From Candidatus Eisenbergiella merdavium (GTDB lineage Bacteria > Bacillota > Clostridia > Lachnospirales > Lachnospiraceae): 64,000 bases of DNA. Shown piece after piece: positions 54,142-61,112 of the stretch. The notes under the pieces are model-generated. The model was given only the letters and a program-made list of their open reading frames with translations. It did not search any database and had not been told where the DNA came from. A program made the translations under genes and the position numbers. Each line of letters opens with the position of its first letter. The stretch's first letter is position 1. The stretch lies in contig DWWS01000031.1 in the NCBI GenBank assembly GCA_019119595.1, forward strand, positions 31,109-95,108, read 5' to 3'.

Positions 54142-55077
54142 GTGAGATATTGTTTTGGTGTGGACGTGGGAGGAACCACGGTCAAGCTCGGATTCTTTGA
54201 TGAAGAAGGAAACCTTCTGGAAAAGTGGGAGATCCCGACGAGAACGGAGGATAACGGAAAGCATATCCTGCCCGACGTGGCGGCAAGCATTCTGGACAAA
54301 ATGAAGGAGCGGGAGGTCTCGAGAGAGGACATCGTCGGCGTGGGAATCGACGCGCCGGGCCCCATCGACGCGAAGGGCACGGTGTACGTTGCGGTAAACC
54401 TGGGCTGGGGAACCTTCAGCCTGAAGAACGAGCTCCAGAGCCTGCTGAATCTGCCCGTGGAGGCCGGAAATGACGCCAATGTGGCAGCGCTCGGAGAAAT
54501 GTGGAAGGGCGGCGGTCAGGGCTATTCCAACGTTGTTGTGGTAACGCTGGGAACCGGCGTGGGCGGCGGTATCATCGTGGACGGAAAGATCCTTTCCGGA
54601 GCCACCGGATCGGGCGGCGAGATCGGCCATATCCATGTGATGGATTCGGAAACGGAGCCCTGCAACTGCGGCAACTGCGGCTGTCTGGAGCAGTATACCT
54701 CCGCTACGGGAATCGTGCGTCTTGCGAAGCGCCGTCTGGCAGAGGATGATAAGTCCAGCGTGCTGAGAGAGTGCGCCAATATTTCCGCCAAAACCGTGTT
54801 CGATGCGGTGAAGGACGGGGATGAGCTGGCGATCGAGGTGGCGGAGCGTTTCGGACAGATTCTCGGAAAAGCCCTTGCCGGAATCGCGGCAGTGGTGAAT
54901 CCGGAGATTTTTGTAATCGGAGGAGGCGTTTCCAAGGCAGGTCCGATCCTTCTGGATTATATTCAGAAAAATTATATGCAGGCTGCGTTTACCGGAGCCC
55001 GCGGGGCGCTGTTTTCTCTGGCGACGCTGGGAAATGACGCCGGAATCTACGGAGCGGCGAAGCTGGTTCTGGATTAA
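54142..55077 (+). CDS. glcK: ROK-family glucokinase
   Basis: The 311-residue protein phosphorylates glucose with ATP. It shows the ROK phosphate motif FGVDVGGTTVKLGFFD, LGTGVGGGIIVDG, the catalytic-site region (GIDAPGPID; EAGNDANVAALGE), and the zinc-binding CNCGNCGCLEQYTS. The start is a GTG with GGAGGAG nine bases upstream. Its substrate specificity is inferred; other hexoses are possible in this family. Confidence 0.92.
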   Translation: MRYCFGVDVGGTTVKLGFFDEEGNLLEKWEIPTRTEDNGKHILPDVAASILDKMKEREVSREDIVGVGIDAPGPIDAKGTVYVAVNLGWGTFSLKNELQSLLNLPVEAGNDANVAALGEMWKGGGQGYSNVVVVTLGTGVGGGIIVDGKILSGATGSGGEIGHIHVMDSETEPCNCGNCGCLEQYTSATGIVRLAKRRLAEDDKSSVLRECANISAKTVFDAVKDGDELAIEVAERFGQILGKALAGIAAVVNPEIFVIGGGVSKAGPILLDYIQKNYMQAAFTGARGALFSLATLGNDAGIYGAAKLVLD

Positions 55078-55138
55078 AGAAGCCGGAAACGGCATAGGAT
55101 AAAGACAGAAGTAAAATTATGAGGAATGGGAGCCGGCA

Positions 55139-56050
55139 GTGAGCAAAGCTTTATTGGAATTTCTGGCAAGTGTGGTGCCAGAGCAGAATATCAGTCAGCA
55201 GGAACCGATGTCCGAGCATACGACCTTCCGTGTGGGAGGTCCGGCGGAGGTGTTCGTGACGGTGGACGACAGAGAACAGCTGCAAAAAGTGATCCGCTAT
55301 CTGAACCTGACAGGATGGCCGTATTTCCTGCTGGGAAACGGGAGCAATCTCCTGGTGGGAGATAAGGGCTACAGAGGCGTGGTGATCCGGCTGGGCCAGG
55401 AATTTGCAAATGTAAAAATGGAAGGAGACCGGCTGACCTGCGGGGCAGCCGTTTCTCTGGCAAAGGCGGCAAAAACGGCCATGGAGAACGGTTTTTCCGG
55501 TCTGGAATTCGCGTCCGGCATTCCCGGAAGCATGGGAGGCGGCGTCCGGATGAACGCGGGAGCCTACGGCGGAGAGCTGGGAGAGCTGGTGGAATCGGTT
55601 CTGGTGATGGCGAAGGACGGAAGCCTCATGGAGCTGGACAATGATACCATGGAGTTCGGCTATCGGAAAAGCGTGCTGAGAGACAGACCCTACGCGGTCC
55701 TGGAGGTGACGATGAAGCTTCAGGAGGGTGTCCGTGAGGAGATCCTGGCCAAAATGAACGAGCTTGGGATGAAGCGGCGGCAGAAGCAGCCGCTGGAATA
55801 TGCCAGCGCCGGCAGCACTTTTAAGCGGCCGGAGGGGTATTTTGCCGGAAAGCTGATCATGGATGCCGGCCTTCGGGGCATGCGGATCGGGGGCGCAAGG
55901 GTGTCGGATAAGCACTGCGGCTTCATCATCAACGACGGAACGGCGACCGCGGCGGACATTGCGGAGCTGATCGAGGAGGTTTCCGAGACAGTGAAGGAAA
56001 AATTCGGCGTGAGGCTGGAGCCGGAGATCATTTTTCTCGGGGATTTTTAA
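55139..56050 (+). CDS. murB: UDP-N-acetylenolpyruvoylglucosamine reductase
   Basis: The 303-residue FAD enzyme makes UDP-N-acetylmuramate for peptidoglycan. The FAD-binding region has TTFRVGGPAEVFV, LLGNGSNLLV and GLEFASGIPGSMGGGVRMNAGAYGG; the catalytic serine lies in YASAGSTFKRPEG and the proton-relay glutamate in LEPEIIFLG. The start is a GTG with GGGAG upstream. It is part of the run hprK-glcK-murB-rapZ-whiA-crh, all on the same strand with short gaps. Confidence 0.96.
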   Translation: MSKALLEFLASVVPEQNISQQEPMSEHTTFRVGGPAEVFVTVDDREQLQKVIRYLNLTGWPYFLLGNGSNLLVGDKGYRGVVIRLGQEFANVKMEGDRLTCGAAVSLAKAAKTAMENGFSGLEFASGIPGSMGGGVRMNAGAYGGELGELVESVLVMAKDGSLMELDNDTMEFGYRKSVLRDRPYAVLEVTMKLQEGVREEILAKMNELGMKRRQKQPLEYASAGSTFKRPEGYFAGKLIMDAGLRGMRIGGARVSDKHCGFIINDGTATAADIAELIEEVSETVKEKFGVRLEPEIIFLGDF

Positions 56051-56080
56051 ATACCGGATGTACCATTGGAGGAATGACGG

Positions 56081-56941
56081 GTGAGATTCGTAGTAGTAAC
56101 TGGAATGAGCGGGGGCGGAAAAAGCACGGCGATGAAGTTTCTGGAGGACGCCGGCTTTTTCTGCGTGGACAACCTGCCCGTGCCGCTGATCGAGAAATTT
56201 ATGGAGCTGCTCACGATGCCGAACAACGAGATATCCAAGGCCGCCCTGGGCCTGGATGTACGCGCGGAGCAGACCTTTGGAGAAGCGCTGAAGATCCTTG
56301 ACAGAATGCGGCAGAACGGCTTTATTTTTGAAATTCTTTTCATGGATGCGGGAGACAACACACTGGTGAAGCGATATAAGGAAACACGCCGCATGCATCC
56401 GCTCTGTACGCCACAGAATAACAGGATCGAGGACGGGATCCGTAGGGAGAGACAGATTCTTGCGGACATGAAAAAGCGCGCCGACTATATCATTGATACC
56501 TCAAAGCTTCTGACCCGTGAGCTGAAGGAAGAAATAGACAGGATTTTTGTTCAGAACGGGGAATATAATAACCTTATGGTCAGCATCGTGTCCTTCGGCT
56601 TCAAGCACGGGATCCCGGCGGATGCAGACCTGGTTTTTGACGTGAGGTTTCTCCCAAATCCCTTCTATATCGACGAGCTGAAGTATATGACCGGAAACGA
56701 TAAGGGTGTGCAGGACTACGTGATGAGCTTCCCGGAGGCGGGGCAGTTTCTGGACAAACTGACGGACATGCTTCTTTTTCTGATCCCGAATTATATTAAG
56801 GAAGGAAAATATCAGCTTGTGGTCGGAATCGGCTGTACGGGAGGAAAGCACCGCAGCGTCACCCTTGCCAACGAGCTGTATGAGAGGCTTAAGGGAAAGG
56901 GAAGCTACGGACTGACGATCAGCCACAGAGATGTGCGCTGA
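56081..56941 (+). CDS. rapZ: RapZ/YvcJ-family nucleotide-binding protein
   Basis: The 286-residue P-loop protein begins with a Walker A motif, VVVTGMSGGGKSTAMKFLED, followed by FFCVDNLPVPLIEKF and the C-terminal RapZ domain (LVVGIGCTGGKHRSVTLANEL). In E. coli RapZ guides decay of a regulatory small RNA; in Bacillus YvcJ has GTPase activity and no settled role. The start is a GTG with GGAGGA nine bases upstream. whiA follows after 16 bases. In many Firmicutes yvcK lies between the two; it is absent here. Confidence 0.94.
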   Translation: MRFVVVTGMSGGGKSTAMKFLEDAGFFCVDNLPVPLIEKFMELLTMPNNEISKAALGLDVRAEQTFGEALKILDRMRQNGFIFEILFMDAGDNTLVKRYKETRRMHPLCTPQNNRIEDGIRRERQILADMKKRADYIIDTSKLLTRELKEEIDRIFVQNGEYNNLMVSIVSFGFKHGIPADADLVFDVRFLPNPFYIDELKYMTGNDKGVQDYVMSFPEAGQFLDKLTDMLLFLIPNYIKEGKYQLVVGIGCTGGKHRSVTLANELYERLKGKGSYGLTISHRDVR

Positions 56942-56957
56942 CAGGAATGAGGATGGA

Positions 56958-58004
56958 ATGTCTTTTTCAGGAACGGTAAAGGAAGAGCTGCTGAAGCATG
57001 TGCCGGCGGCACGGCATTGCCAGATTGCGGAGCTGGCCGCGATCCTGCATTTCTGCGGCCATTATGAAGGCCTGGATCAGGAGACTGCGCAGGATATCCC
57101 TGCCGGCTCAGCCTGGCCGAATGGAAAGAATGTATTTGTGCAAAATGCTGAAAAAACAGATAAAAATACAGTGAAGTTGTTCGTTCAGGCCGAAAATGAG
57201 GCGGTTGTCAGAAAATGCTTTACATTGTTAAGGAAAACATTTAATATAAATACTAGCGTAAATGAGACATTTTCAAAAAAAACCGCAGGAAGACCGGCTT
57301 CCTGCAGTATTCTTCTGGAAAAGCCAGAGGAGGCCGCACAGGTTCTCCAGGCTGCAAAGTTCATGGATAAAGACGGCAGACTTACGGATCTACGGGACCC
57401 GGTGAGTTCTCTGATCATTAAAAACGCGTGCTGCCAGAGGGCATTCCTGAGAGGAGCGTTTCTTGCGGCGGGCTCCATGAGCGATCCGGAAAAGAGCTAT
57501 CATCTGGAGATCGTCTGTACAAATGCCGCGCAGGCGGAACAGATCTGCTCTATTCTGCTTCTTTTTCAGGTGGAAGCAAGAATCGTACAGCGTAAGAAGT
57601 ATCAGATCGTATATATGAAGGATGGTGCGGGGATTTCGGATTTCCTGAATATCGTGGAGGCCCACGTATCCCTGATGACATTTGAAAATTACAGAATTGT
57701 GAAGGAAATGCGCAATTCCGTAAACAGAAGAGTAAACTGTGAAACAGCAAATATCAGCAAGACAGTCAGCGCATCCACCCGCCAGGTGGACGACATTCTG
57801 TTTCTGAAGCAGAAGTACGGACTGGCCAATCTCCCGGAGAATCTGCGCGAGATGGCTGAGGTGCGGCTTGAAAATCCTGATGCTCCTCTTCGGGAGCTGG
57901 GGGAATATCTGAATCCTCCGGTGGGAAAATCAGGAGTGAATCACAGGCTTCGTAAGCTGAGCGAGCTTGCAGACAGGCTCAGAGAAGGGCCGAAAGAGCA
58001 GTAA
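56958..58004 (+). CDS. whiA: WhiA sporulation/cell-division regulator
   Basis: The 348-residue DNA-binding protein has a LAGLIDADG-homing-endonuclease-like N-terminal domain (residues 1-210; CCQRAFLRGAFLAAGSMSDPEK) and a C-terminal helix-turn-helix (LPENLREMAEVRLENPDAPLRELGEYL; GKSGVNHRLRKLSELAD). It influences division and chromosome segregation in Firmicutes. GAGGA before the ATG at 56958 decides the start over 56931. The crh-like gene starts 13 bases after its stop. Confidence 0.95.
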   Translation: MSFSGTVKEELLKHVPAARHCQIAELAAILHFCGHYEGLDQETAQDIPAGSAWPNGKNVFVQNAEKTDKNTVKLFVQAENEAVVRKCFTLLRKTFNINTSVNETFSKKTAGRPASCSILLEKPEEAAQVLQAAKFMDKDGRLTDLRDPVSSLIIKNACCQRAFLRGAFLAAGSMSDPEKSYHLEIVCTNAAQAEQICSILLLFQVEARIVQRKKYQIVYMKDGAGISDFLNIVEAHVSLMTFENYRIVKEMRNSVNRRVNCETANISKTVSASTRQVDDILFLKQKYGLANLPENLREMAEVRLENPDAPLRELGEYLNPPVGKSGVNHRLRKLSELADRLREGPKEQ

Positions 58005-58017
58005 AGGAGGAGAAATT

Positions 58018-58278
58018 ATGAAAATGAAGGCAGTCAAAATTCAGCTGAGCAGCGGACTGGAGGCGAGACCGGTTGCGATGCTCGTGCAGGTGGCAAGCCA
58101 GCATGACAGCACCGTATATCTGGAATCCGAAGGACGCCGCGTCAATGCCAAGAGCATTATGGGTATGATGAGTCTGGGTCTGGACACCGGAGAGATGGTG
58201 ACGGTGATCGCGGATGGCCCGGATGAGGAAACGGCAGTAGAGGATATCGCAAAATATCTGTGCAGCGGAAAAGAATAA
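58018..58278 (+). CDS. crh: Crh-like HPr protein lacking the PEP-phosphorylation histidine
   Basis: The 86-residue protein aligns with HPr from end to end, but the active-site His15 is Glu15 (SSGLEARPVAML). The regulatory Ser46 and its surroundings are intact (NAKSIMGMMSLGL). It therefore cannot pass phosphate in the PTS but can be phosphorylated by HprK and act with CcpA, like Bacillus Crh, which has Gln15. The genome position after whiA is the same as for crh in Bacillus. AAAGGAGGAG precedes the ATG at 58018. Confidence 0.82.
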   Translation: MKMKAVKIQLSSGLEARPVAMLVQVASQHDSTVYLESEGRRVNAKSIMGMMSLGLDTGEMVTVIADGPDEETAVEDIAKYLCSGKE

Positions 58279-58291
58279 TTCAGGCAATATG

Positions 58292-58317
58292 ATATATGTA
58301 ATCTGTATTACATATAT
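58292..58317. promoter_or_regulatory. Perfect 11-bp AT-rich inverted repeat after crh
   Basis: ATATATGTAAT and ATTACATATAT flank CTGT. It lies 14 bases after the crh stop and 24 bases before a separate terminator. It may be an operator for a promoter serving the next gene or an extra RNA hairpin. Confidence 0.45.
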
Positions 58318-58341
58318 TGCACAGGCGTTCAGATAAAGAGG

Positions 58342-58369
58342 AAGGAGCATGATTCATGCTCCTTTTTAT
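58342..58369 (+). terminator. Intrinsic terminator of the murB-rapZ-whiA-crh run
   Basis: AAGGAGCATG pairs with CATGCTCCTT around ATT and runs into TTTTT. This ends the long plus-strand run before the lipid kinase gene. Confidence 0.85.
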
Positions 58370-58419
58370 CATTAAGAAAGCCCGCTGCGTTTTGAAGTTC
58401 GGAAGGGAGGCGTTCATTC

Positions 58420-59325
58420 ATGGCAAAGAAGAAAATGCTTTTTATTTACAATCCGAAGGCCGGTAAGGGACAGATCAGAAATCACCTGAGCGATGTGATC
58501 GATATCCTGGTGAAGGGCGGGAACGAGGTTACGGTTTATCCCACACAGTATGCGGGTGATGCGGTCCGGGCTGCGCAGGAGAAGGCGAAAAGATACGACT
58601 GCGTGGTTGCGAGCGGCGGAGACGGCACGCTGGATGAGGTTGTGACGGGAATCCTGAGGAGCACAAAAATAGTTCCGGTTGGATATATACCGGCGGGCAG
58701 CACGAACGATTTCGCCAACAGCCTGGGACTTCCGAAGAATATGCTTCAGGCGGCGAAAACCGTGGTAGAGGGAGAGCTTTTCTCCTGCGATATCGGTTCC
58801 TTCAACGAGGATACCTTCGTCTACATAGCGGCCTTCGGGCTTTTTACGGACGTGTCCTATGAGACGAAGCAGGAATATAAAAACGTGCTTGGCCACATGG
58901 CCTATCTTCTGGAGGGAATGCGGCGGCTTCCCGCCGTCCGTTCCTACCGGGTGAAGGTGACGGCGGAGGAGATGGAGGTGGAAGGGGACTTTATCTTCGG
59001 GATGGTGACCAATTCCGTCTCGGTGGGAGGGTTTAAACGGATCACGGGAAAATATGTGGAGCTGGACGACGGCCTGTTTGAGGTGACGCTGATCAAGAAG
59101 CCCAACAATCCCATGGAGCTGAATCAGATCCTTGCTGACCTGGTAAACCGGAACATCGATACGGATCAGATGTACTGCTTCAAAAGCGCGTCGCTGCGTT
59201 TTGAATCGGAGGAGGAGGTGCCGTGGGCGCTGGACGGGGAATTCGGAGGAAAGCACCGCACGGTGGATGTTCAGAACCAGAAGCGCCTGATGCAGTTTCG
59301 GGTTCCTGGCAGGACGAATTCGTGA
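58420..59325 (+). CDS. Diacylglycerol/lipid kinase (YegS/DgkB family)
   Basis: The 301-residue protein has the kinase catalytic domain MLFIYNPKAGKG, VVASGGDGTLDEVVTG and YIPAGSTNDFANSLG, then the second beta-rich domain with PWALDGEFGG. It phosphorylates diacylglycerol or a related lipid at the membrane face. GGAAGGGAGGCG precedes the ATG. It stands alone between two terminators or promoters. Confidence 0.92.
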   Translation: MAKKKMLFIYNPKAGKGQIRNHLSDVIDILVKGGNEVTVYPTQYAGDAVRAAQEKAKRYDCVVASGGDGTLDEVVTGILRSTKIVPVGYIPAGSTNDFANSLGLPKNMLQAAKTVVEGELFSCDIGSFNEDTFVYIAAFGLFTDVSYETKQEYKNVLGHMAYLLEGMRRLPAVRSYRVKVTAEEMEVEGDFIFGMVTNSVSVGGFKRITGKYVELDDGLFEVTLIKKPNNPMELNQILADLVNRNIDTDQMYCFKSASLRFESEEEVPWALDGEFGGKHRTVDVQNQKRLMQFRVPGRTNS

Positions 59326-59366
59326 AAACTTTAACTTTCCTTATTTTCTTTTGCGGGAAGATGGGG

Positions 59367-59500
59367 TATAATAGCATCGGTAAAAGGCTTTATTTTACAA
59401 ATTCAAGCAAGGCAGCCACGTCTTCGGCTTGTCCGTCCGGACGGCTCCGGGAGGCCGACGCTGCCGAATGGAAAGCCGCTTTTGCGGCGGAACAGGAGGA
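59367..59500 (+). promoter_or_regulatory. fba promoter (-10) and structured leader
   Basis: TATAAT at 59367 has no strong -35 (TTTTCT). The leader shows nested helices: GGCAGC (59411) with GCTGCC (59460), TCGGC (59424) with GCCGA (59454), an inner GTCC/GGAC, then GCCGC-TTTT-GCGGC just before the AGGAGGA ribosome site. No known riboswitch class was recognised. Confidence 0.5.
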
Positions 59501-59503
59501 AAC

Positions 59504-60367
59504 ATGTTAGTATCAGCAAAAGAAATGCTCGACAAGGCGAAAGCCGGCCACTATGCGGTGGGCCAGTTCAACATCAACAATCTGGAGTGGACGAAATCCA
59601 TTCTTCAGACGGCTCAGGAGCTGAGCTCTCCCGTTATCCTCGGCGTTTCCGAGGGCGCAGGAAAGTATATGGGCGGTTATAAGACCATCGTTGGAATGGT
59701 AAACGGAATGCTCGAGGAGCTGAACATCACCGTTCCGGTAGCCCTGCATCTGGATCACGGCGGATACGATGCCTGCTATAAGTGCATCGAGGCCGGATTT
59801 TCTTCCATCATGTTCGACGGCTCTCACTATCCCATCGAGGAGAACGTGGAAAAGACCAAGGAGCTGGTTGCTGCGGCTCATGAGAAGGGACTTTCCATCG
59901 AAGCTGAGGTTGGTTCCATCGGCGGCGAAGAGGACGGCGTGATCGGAATGGGCGAGTGCGCGGATCCCAAGGAGTGCAAGATGGTGGCTGATCTTGGCGT
60001 TGATTTCCTGGCAGCAGGCATCGGCAACATCCACGGAAAATATCCTGCAAACTGGCAGGGCCTTTCCTTCGAGACTCTGGATGCCATCCAGCAGCTCACC
60101 GGAGATCTTCCGCTGGTTCTGCACGGCGGCACCGGAATCCCGGCCGACATGATCAAGAAGGCAATCTCCCTCGGCGTTTCCAAGATCAACGTGAACACCG
60201 AGTGCCAGCTCGCATTTGCCGCTGCTACCAGAGAGTATATCGAGGCAGGCAAGGATCAGCAGGGCAAGGGCTATGACCCTCGTAAGCTTCTTGCTCCCGG
60301 CGCACAGGCCATCAAGGATACCGTTAAGGAGAAGATGGAAATGTTCGGTTCCATCGGAAAGGCCTGA
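59504..60367 (+). CDS. fba: Class II fructose-1,6-bisphosphate aldolase
   Basis: The 287-residue glycolytic enzyme splits fructose-1,6-bisphosphate. Zinc-ligand motifs are visible as ALHLDHGGYDACYKCIEAGF and LVLHGGTGIPADMIKKAI, plus the EAEVGSIGGEEDG loop and SKINVNTECQLAF. AGGAGGAAAC before the ATG at 59504 decides the start. Tagatose- or sulfo-sugar aldolase relatives share these motifs, but a single gene with a core-type sequence fits Fba best. Confidence 0.94.
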   Translation: MLVSAKEMLDKAKAGHYAVGQFNINNLEWTKSILQTAQELSSPVILGVSEGAGKYMGGYKTIVGMVNGMLEELNITVPVALHLDHGGYDACYKCIEAGFSSIMFDGSHYPIEENVEKTKELVAAAHEKGLSIEAEVGSIGGEEDGVIGMGECADPKECKMVADLGVDFLAAGIGNIHGKYPANWQGLSFETLDAIQQLTGDLPLVLHGGTGIPADMIKKAISLGVSKINVNTECQLAFAAATREYIEAGKDQQGKGYDPRKLLAPGAQAIKDTVKEKMEMFGSIGKA

Positions 60368-60406
60368 GAAGCGGGTTTTAGGCTCAGATTATGAATTTAA
60401 TTTCAG

Positions 60407-60450
60407 AACAGGAACCGGCATGGCGGAGGCTGTGCCGGTTCCTGTTTTAT
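60407..60450 (+). terminator. Intrinsic terminator after fba
   Basis: AACAGGAACCGGCA pairs perfectly with TGCCGGTTCCTGTT (14 bp) and is followed by TTAT. Its 3' end is 14 bases before the methyltransferase start. Confidence 0.85.
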
Positions 60451-60463
60451 CAGAGAGCGGATT

Positions 60464-61084
60464 ATGATGATTAAGACGGAAATTAAAAATATTCCATTAT
60501 GCTTTGAAACGGCTCCGGGACTTTTTTCACCAAATTCCGTGGACCCGGGCACCCTTGCCATGCTTTCCGCGGTCGAATTTGTCCGGGAAGACAGAGTGTT
60601 GGACCTGGGGTGCGGATATGGTCCGGTAGGAATTCTGGCGGCCAGGCTGATCGGAGAAGAAAAAGTGATTATGTGTGATATTTCCGACGATGCCATACAA
60701 TATGCGAAAAGAAACGCGGTGAGAAACGGAGTCGGAGGTGTTGAGATTCGTAAGAGTGACGGCCTGACAGGAATTGCGGAAAGAGATTTCACTAAAATTT
60801 TGTCAAATCCGCCTTATCATACGGATTTCTCTGTGGCAAAGCATTTTATTGAGGATGGCTACCGAAGACTTGCCTGGGGGGGGCTGATGGTCATGGTGAC
60901 CAAACGAAGGGATTGGTATAAAAATAAACTTGCGGCGGTTTTTGGCGGGGTAAAGATTTTGCAGGCAGATGGATACTATGTATTCCTTGCCGAAAAGAGG
61001 GAACACAACCCTTCGGGGAAGAAGAAAGACGGGAAAACCCAAAAAGGTTTGTCTAAAAAGCTGAGAAGAAAATATGGGGAGTAG
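60464..61084 (+). CDS. Class I SAM-dependent methyltransferase (RsmC-like small domain)
   Basis: The 206-residue protein has the SAM-binding motif VLDLGCGYGPVGILAA, IMCDISDDAIQYAKRNA, and the catalytic NPPY-type motif SNPPYHTDF, which points to an N-methyltransferase for a base in rRNA or a related nucleic acid. It resembles the catalytic half of RsmC. The last ~25 residues are lysine/arginine-rich. An ATG at 60467 is an equal start. The GH42 gene follows after 28 bases. Confidence 0.85.
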   Translation: MMIKTEIKNIPLCFETAPGLFSPNSVDPGTLAMLSAVEFVREDRVLDLGCGYGPVGILAARLIGEEKVIMCDISDDAIQYAKRNAVRNGVGGVEIRKSDGLTGIAERDFTKILSNPPYHTDFSVAKHFIEDGYRRLAWGGLMVMVTKRRDWYKNKLAAVFGGVKILQADGYYVFLAEKREHNPSGKKKDGKTQKGLSKKLRRKYGE

Positions 61085-61112
61085 GGCGAACAGAGTCAAA
61101 AAAGGAGGAGAT

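Noticed and set aside
58018-58278. Glu15 in the HPr-like protein as a sequencing error
   Set aside because: A single-base change cannot convert a His codon to GAG, the rest of the gene is intact, and the crh-like position after whiA supports a protein without His15.
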